Below, in pieces: positions 61,823-64,000 of a stretch of DNA of 64,000 nt; position 1 is the first letter of the stretch, and each line of letters starts with the position of its first letter. The translations under genes and the position numbers were made by a program. The notes beneath the pieces were generated by a model, which searched no databases, was not told the DNA's origin, and saw only the letters and a list, made by a program, of their open reading frames with translations. Source of the stretch: Favolaschia claudopus (Eukaryota; Basidiomycota; Agaricomycetes; Agaricales; Mycenaceae); the NCBI GenBank assembly GCA_037176885.1, contig JAWWNJ010000082.1, positions 992,001 to 1,056,000 of the forward strand, given 5' to 3'.

Positions 61823-62766
61823 GGAAGAAAAATCGAAACCCGAGGCCAGTCGTGACTCCAGTGATTATTTTAACGTTCAGATTATACCGGTTTCCGGGAA
61901 GCAAAAAATCCGGCGCAGTTAACTTTCGTACCTATTAGATTCACATGATAGATAAGGTAGCGCATAGAGGATCGGCGCGAGGCACTATGCTAGCACGGAT
62001 CCGTCAATGATCTCAAGAATTCAATTCTAAGAAAACGTACGATATAAAGCGCCAGATCATTCGAGCCCGAGGCCAGCCCGAGGCAGCGACTATTGAGTTG
62101 TATATTTGGATGAGGTTCTTGAATCTTCTTATCATGGCACTGTCGAATTCCGCGACTTGGCGCGACACCGTCCGATTGTGCGGAAAACAGGCGCCGGGAG
62201 AGAGTCAGTGGGATAAGTAATTTTCTGGTAGGACAGCGAGATGGTGGACATGTTGTATGAGCGCGATTGAGCCGTATAAGAATAGGCACCCCAAAGCGTC
62301 TTCAGCCTGACACCAACTTGACACCAAGATTCCAAGAATTTCTGCCACTGGCCAGTGAAGCTTTGACCGCCAACCTGAGGTCGCGGGGGTCGCGTCTGTC
62401 AGACACCAGGGACAGCGCACTCCACCCTTGTAGTCGGCGGGAAAACGTATTCAAGAACATCGCCGGACAATGACCTCCATGTCGAAGGAAAGACGAAGGA
62501 GCAGGAGAGCCGCGACGCGTGACGTCACGGCAGCGCCCGATTTGATGGCGCATTCCGACTCGAATAATTTTGACCATTGCCAAAGCGCGACATACGCACA
62601 GACGCTCGCGGCAAAAAAATACTCACGCCGGTATTGATGGTAGAATTCTACGCGTATCTTATTAGATTTTATGTAGCTTTGATTTAGTTTTATCATCTGT
62701 CAACGCAGATGTTTTTCTCCTCCTCCGTCGGGCTTCCCAGGTGCCTCACCACACGGCGCATCAGAA
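61823..62766. other. Intergenic spacer between tandem THEM6-like genes
   Basis: 944 bp, with the promoter of copy C expected at the left. Minus-strand frames near 61990-62335 lack any domain signal. Nothing else is supported. Confidence 0.45.
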
Positions 62767-64000
62767 TCAAGCCGGAACAACAACCAAATTCCTCACACCC
62801 TCCATCCCCCCGCTCAACCCTCCTCCCCTCCCCCTCCCCTTCCCTGTCCCCAAATCCCCTCCACCCTCCTCCCCCCCAGCAAACTTCGATCCAACAGCAT
62901 CCTCAAGCTTCGATCCAACAAACGGAAGCAACCGCTCCCGCCTCTCCTCCTCACAAGCCCTAAACGCATCCTCCCACCACCGCTCTTCGCGCCACCCGCC
63001 CGCGTAGAACTTTCTCAGCGTAGACGCGGAGTGTGTGACTTTGCGTACGGCGGGCCAGTGCGGAGGGAAGGTCCTTTGGCTGTTGTCGGAGTTGGGTTTA
63101 AGTTTATTGAAGGAGGAGGAGGTGGAGGTGGAGCTGGGTGTAGAGGTGGTTGAGGTGGAGGAAAAGGGAGTGGAAGAGGTGGAGGAAGAGATGGAGGGAG
63201 AGGTGGCAGCATAGAACCCGTTGGCGGCGAGGACGACGGCGGGGGGGATGGTGATGCGGCCTTGTTTGAAGCAGCATTGGGAGACGGCGACGGCTGGGAG
63301 GGCAGGTGAGTGAATAAATGAATGCATGGGTAGGAAATCGCAAAAGACAAAATAAAGGAGAAAGAGGAAAGATTTTCAAGTGCAAAGACGGAGATGGTCA
63401 TAAGAGAGGAGAGAATAGGAAAGGAAAGGAAGACGTACTATAGAGTACCGCCCCGTCCGGCTCCGTCGTTCGCGCAGCGCGGTCGAGGAGTGCGCGCGAA
63501 ACTGTATCGGGGTTTGGTTTGTCGTTGGCGTTGCCGTTCAAGGGTTTGAAGTTCGTGCCATCAGCGTCGTGAGCCTGGTTTTTCTCGGATTTCGCTTCGG
63601 ATTTACTCTTCTGTTTCGAGGGCGGTTTGACGAATCGGCAGACGCACCAGAGCTGGGTGAGATTGGAGTGGGATTTGTAGTTAGGATTCCGAATAATAGG
63701 TGCAAGAAATGAGAGAGATAAAGAAAAACACACCCATTTATCATCCCACGCCCCGATCGAGGCGCGCACTTCGTACGTCGAGAACATGGGTATTTCGCGC
63801 ACGAAGGAGAAGTGTGTGGCTAACGAATTTTTATTAATTATCACCACAGAGTTGGTGTCAATACACCCGGGCGAGTTAAGGAAGTGGGAATGGATGGATG
63901 CACGCACCAGCCAAAGCGACCCACCCGCCTGTGCGGAAGAGGTTCGGGAACGAGACGGGGGCGAGTTGGAAGCGGACGATGTCCATGATTTTGGGGTAGG
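62767..64000 (-). CDS. THEM6-like hotdog-fold protein (copy D, cut by window end)
   Basis: Tandem paralog of copy C; the 5' part lies beyond 64000. Visible blocks in order: FVREIPMFSTYEVRASIGAWDDKW (in two overlapping pieces), WCVCRFVKPP, PDTVSRALLDRAARTTEPDG, AVAVSQCCFKQGRITIPPAV, LAANGFYA, FPPHWPAVRKV, FYAGGWREERWWEDAFRACE and the C-terminal GGLSGGMEGVRNLVVVPA. The stretch between FYA and FPPHW is a Ser/Thr-rich insertion (SSSTSSTPFSSTSTTSTPS) longer than in copy C, and a Gly-rich run precedes the C terminus. Introns lie at the same places as in copy C. Substrate unknown. Confidence 0.8.

Noticed and set aside
61990..62335. Minus-strand frame upstream of THEM6-like copy C
   Set aside because: No recognisable motif and no link to copy C or D exons.

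Overview
This window looks like a chromosomal segment of a mushroom-forming basidiomycete (Agaricomycetes). The genes carry many short GT-AG introns (about 45-75 bp) and intergenic regions are short. The families present are typical of agarics: F-box proteins with an N-terminal coiled coil, NB-ARC/TPR NLRs, GH76-like membrane-anchored proteins, M28 aminopeptidase, THEM6-like hotdog proteins and a heterotrimeric G-protein alpha subunit. No rRNA, tRNA, CRISPR array or prokaryotic feature was seen. Exon structures were assembled by eye from splice signals, reading-frame sums and comparison between paralogs inside the window.

Layout. 0.5-2.0 kb: frameshifted F-box copy (-). 2.4-3.6 kb: multi-pass membrane protein (-). 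4.6-7.9 kb: G-alpha subunit (-), 461 aa, with an unusual helical-domain insertion. 8.3-11.6 kb: gene-poor, probably a decayed mobile element. 12.4-18.0 kb: intact F-box partner of the first copy (+), MYND-SET protein (-), third F-box protein (+). 18.4-25.3 kb: two GH76-like genes head to head, the right one truncated at its 5' end. 25.4-27.7 kb: secreted M28 aminopeptidase (-). 27.9-30.7 kb: F-box gene followed by a small secreted one-module protein (both +). 30.7-35.3 kb: gene desert. 35.3-39.5 kb: 987-aa zinc-finger regulator (-). 41.6-46.1 kb: mirror image of the 27.9-30.7 block, with a three-module secreted protein and a frameshifted F-box copy (both -). 47.1 and 49.9 kb: two small unknown genes (+). 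50.7-60.2 kb: two divergent NLR genes with a secreted class-3 lipase between them. 60.3 kb to the end: two tandem THEM6-like genes (-), the second running off the window.

The main theme is local duplication, often inverted, followed by divergence. Five families occur as pairs, and in at least three pairs one copy is broken while the other is open. The most notable items are the mirrored F-box/secreted-protein block, the secreted protein built by tandem duplication of a five-exon cassette that keeps 29-nt and 14-nt exons, the NLR-lipase-NLR neighbourhood, and four GC-AG introns supported by frame. The NLRs are candidate intracellular immune or self/non-self receptors, the F-box proteins candidate ubiquitin-ligase substrate adaptors, and G-alpha a candidate signalling component; these roles are inferred from family membership.
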